Of a stretch of 41,825 nt of DNA, positions 41,045 through 41,825 are shown piece after piece. Position 1 is the stretch's first letter. Every line of letters starts with the position of its first letter. Origin of the DNA: Clostridia bacterium (GTDB taxonomy: Bacteria; Bacillota; Clostridia; Oscillospirales; Butyricicoccaceae); assembly GCA_017559995.1 (NCBI GenBank), contig JAFYPP010000065.1:1-41825 (forward strand), written 5' to 3'. The position numbers and the translations under genes were made by a program. The notes below the pieces were generated by a model. It was not told the origin of the DNA and ran no database searches. It worked only from the letters and a program-made list of their open reading frames with translations.

Positions 41045-41078
41045 GGCAGATACCTTCTTCAATGTAGAATAATGAAAT

Positions 41079-41087
41079 ATTATAGCA
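41079..41087 (-). promoter_or_regulatory. Extended -10 promoter of the moxR operon
   Basis: On the minus strand TGC followed by consensus TATAAT (41084-41079); the -35 region is weak. Confidence 0.65.
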
Positions 41088-41111
41088 CGGTTTTGGCCGA
41101 TTGGGAAGAAG

Positions 41112-41152
41112 CGGAAAAAGAAAAAACGGCTGTTGTTTCCAACAGCCGTTTT
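41112..41152 (-). terminator. Intrinsic terminator of the ferredoxin gene
   Basis: 12-bp stem AAAACGGCTGTT / AACAGCCGTTTT with loop GTTTCC on plus; on the minus strand it ends in TTCTTTTTCC, so it terminates ferredoxin transcription ahead of moxR. Confidence 0.9.
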
Positions 41153-41163
41153 CGGGTTAAAAC

Positions 41164-41334
41164 TTAGCCCTCGACGATAGCGCCCATGGGGCAAGCGCCG
41201 GCGCAGGAGCCGCAGCTCACGCAAGCGTTCTCATCGATCTCGTACTTACCGCCAGCGTCCTTGATAGCGCCAACGGGGCAAGCACCGGCGCAGGTACCGC
41301 AGCCGACGCAAGCATCAGTGATTTTGTATGCCAT
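41164..41334 (-). CDS. 2[4Fe-4S] clostridial-type ferredoxin
   Basis: A 56-residue electron carrier, too short for many gene finders. Two complete cluster motifs are present: Cys9, Cys12, Cys15 and Cys19 (CVGCGTCAGACP), and Cys38, Cys41, Cys44 and Cys48 (CVSCGSCAGACP), each followed by the GAI segment. This is the classic 8Fe-8S ferredoxin that serves pyruvate:ferredoxin oxidoreductase and hydrogenase in anaerobes. The ribosome site is AGGAGG, 8 bases before the ATG. Codon use (GCT, GCG-poor, AAC, GGT) suggests very high expression, like gdhA. It has its own promoter, an operator-like inverted repeat and a terminator. Confidence 0.96.
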   Translation of the reverse strand: MAYKITDACVGCGTCAGACPVGAIKDAGGKYEIDENACVSCGSCAGACPMGAIVEG

Positions 41335-41348
41335 AAGTAAAGCACCTC

Positions 41349-41376
41349 CTGTTAAAATCTACCCCTATTTTAACAG
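41349..41376 (-). promoter_or_regulatory. Perfect 10-bp-arm inverted repeat on the ferredoxin promoter
   Basis: Arms CTGTTAAAAT (41349-41358) and ATTTTAACAG (41367-41376) around the 8-bp spacer CTACCCCT. One arm contains the -10 box, the other sits downstream of the expected transcription start, next to the ribosome site. Only one arm would be transcribed in full, so it is more likely a protein operator than an RNA hairpin. Confidence 0.7.
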
Positions 41377-41394
41377 AAAAAATAAAAAATGCAA
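41367..41394 (-). promoter_or_regulatory. Promoter of the ferredoxin gene
   Basis: On the minus strand TTGCAT (41394-41389), 16 bp with a T-rich spacer, then TAAAAT (41372-41367) preceded by TGT. Confidence 0.72.
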
Positions 41395-41467
41395 TGGGGA
41401 AATGGGCAAATAATTTTGGAAATAATCACGGTATTTTTGGAAAGCATAGGTTTGGGAGGCGATATTT

Positions 41468-41575
41468 ATGAAAAAACAACTCCAGGACCGCAACCGTCCG
41501 CAGCCTGAAGGGGACCGGGTCACCGCTTCGGCCGAGCATGAAAACCGCTTTGCGCCGCCCCGGGTGAAGGCATGA
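41468..41575 (+). CDS. Possible 35-residue charged peptide upstream of the Clp ATPase gene
   Basis: GGGAGGCGATATTT leads to ATG 41468 and a 35-codon frame with many charged residues (KKQLQDRNRPQPEGDRV, later AEHENRFAPPRVKA) and no hydrophobic segment, so it is predicted to be disordered. Its stop overlaps the Clp gene start (ATGA), giving coupled translation. The Clp ATG itself has no good ribosome site, which supports the peptide being translated. No homologue comes to mind; the ctsR-mcsAB genes usual before clpC are absent from the window. Confidence 0.45.
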   Translation: MKKQLQDRNRPQPEGDRVTASAEHENRFAPPRVKA

Positions 41576-41825
41576 CGGAGCAGCGATTTTCCCAGAGCGG
41601 ACAACGGGCGCTGGTGGCGGCGTATCAGGCGGCAAAGGAGCTGGGCCACGGCGCCATCGGCCCGGAGCATCTGCTGTTGGGAGTATTGCGGGAGGAAAGC
41701 GCCCTGCCCGAAGGGTGGGCGGGCCTGCGGCCGGGGGTGGAACAGGCGGTGGAGCGGCACCTGGGCCGCGCTGTGCCTGCCGGGACGCCCGAGACCCTCT
41801 CGCCGGAAGGAGCCGCAGTCATCCG
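41572..41825 (+). CDS. Clp ATPase N-terminal domain (ClpC/ClpA-like), truncated by the window end
   Basis: The first 84 residues are visible. RFSQSGQRALVAAYQAAKELGHGAIGPEHLLLGVLREESAL is the first repeat of the Clp-N double domain that recruits adaptors and substrates to ClpC/ClpA AAA+ unfoldases. The frame is open at the window edge, so whether AAA+ modules follow cannot be seen. A stand-alone Clp-N protein (as in ClpS-like decoys) remains possible. It is probably translated by coupling with the 35-residue peptide before it. Confidence 0.8.
   Translation, partial: MTEQRFSQSGQRALVAAYQAAKELGHGAIGPEHLLLGVLREESALPEGWAGLRPGVEQAVERHLGRAVPAGTPETLSPEGAAVI

Noticed and set aside
39144..41167. Long plus-strand frames opposite the DUF58 and MoxR genes
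   Set aside because: Antisense shadows with biased composition and no ribosome sites; the minus-strand products have clear domains.
41349..41376. Rex (redox repressor) site at the ferredoxin promoter
   Set aside because: Half sites resemble TGTTAA/TTAACA, but they are 14 bp apart instead of about 6, so the Rex consensus is not met.

Overview
The window is GC-rich (roughly 60%) bacterial chromosomal DNA with tightly packed genes, strong AGGAGG-type ribosome binding sites, GTG and TTG starts, and many hairpin-plus-T-run terminators. Gene content points to an anaerobic low-branching Clostridia lineage, probably Oscillospirales (Ruminococcaceae/Oscillospiraceae): a sodium-pump decarboxylase, a GdhA of the same length as Clostridium symbiosum GDH, an 8Fe-8S ferredoxin, DUF1846, an aluminium-resistance-type PLP enzyme and several M42 peptidases. 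This placement is inference from gene content, not from a search.

Layout. 1-1464: end of a sodium-translocating biotin-dependent decarboxylase operon (biotin carrier, beta subunit). 1599-3083: DUF1846 protein. 3128-5798: divergent asnA and gdhA, both ammonia-assimilating. 5880-7895: a TIGR04076-like protein and a ComEA-like protein on the minus strand, facing away from a D,D-carboxypeptidase. 7958-13093: GntR regulator, YbaK deacylase, then a MarR regulator fused operonically to a heterodimeric ABC exporter. 13180-16568: a small unknown protein, a class-C-type serine hydrolase, and two tandem AEC carriers on the minus strand. 16764-20929: LCP-family cell-wall ligase, an rRNA m5U methyltransferase, a DJ-1/PfpI protein and an MFS transporter. 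20971-21309: RNase P RNA on the minus strand.

21451-26950: murD followed by four consecutive M42 metallopeptidase genes. 26995-28828: GNAT acetyltransferase, then the YnbB-like PLP lyase. 28825-35480: ruvC, two paralogous Pro/Thr-linker lipoproteins, ruvA, ruvB and glmM; the lipoproteins separate ruvC from ruvAB. 35543-37746: small secreted protein, an EamA transporter, a 22-codon reading frame and an Asp/Glu racemase. 37813-41044: a translationally coupled MoxR / DUF58 / DUF4129 operon. 41164-41334: a 56-residue ferredoxin with a perfect inverted repeat on its promoter. 41468-end: a 35-residue peptide gene overlapping the start of a Clp-type ATPase.

Most of the window is housekeeping plus ordinary accessory genes. 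I found no CRISPR array, phage, insertion sequence, toxin-antitoxin pair or recognisable defence system. The points most worth a second look are the four-gene M42 array, the ferredoxin and MarR operators, the paralogous lipoprotein pair inside the ruv locus, and three very small reading frames in intergenic positions.
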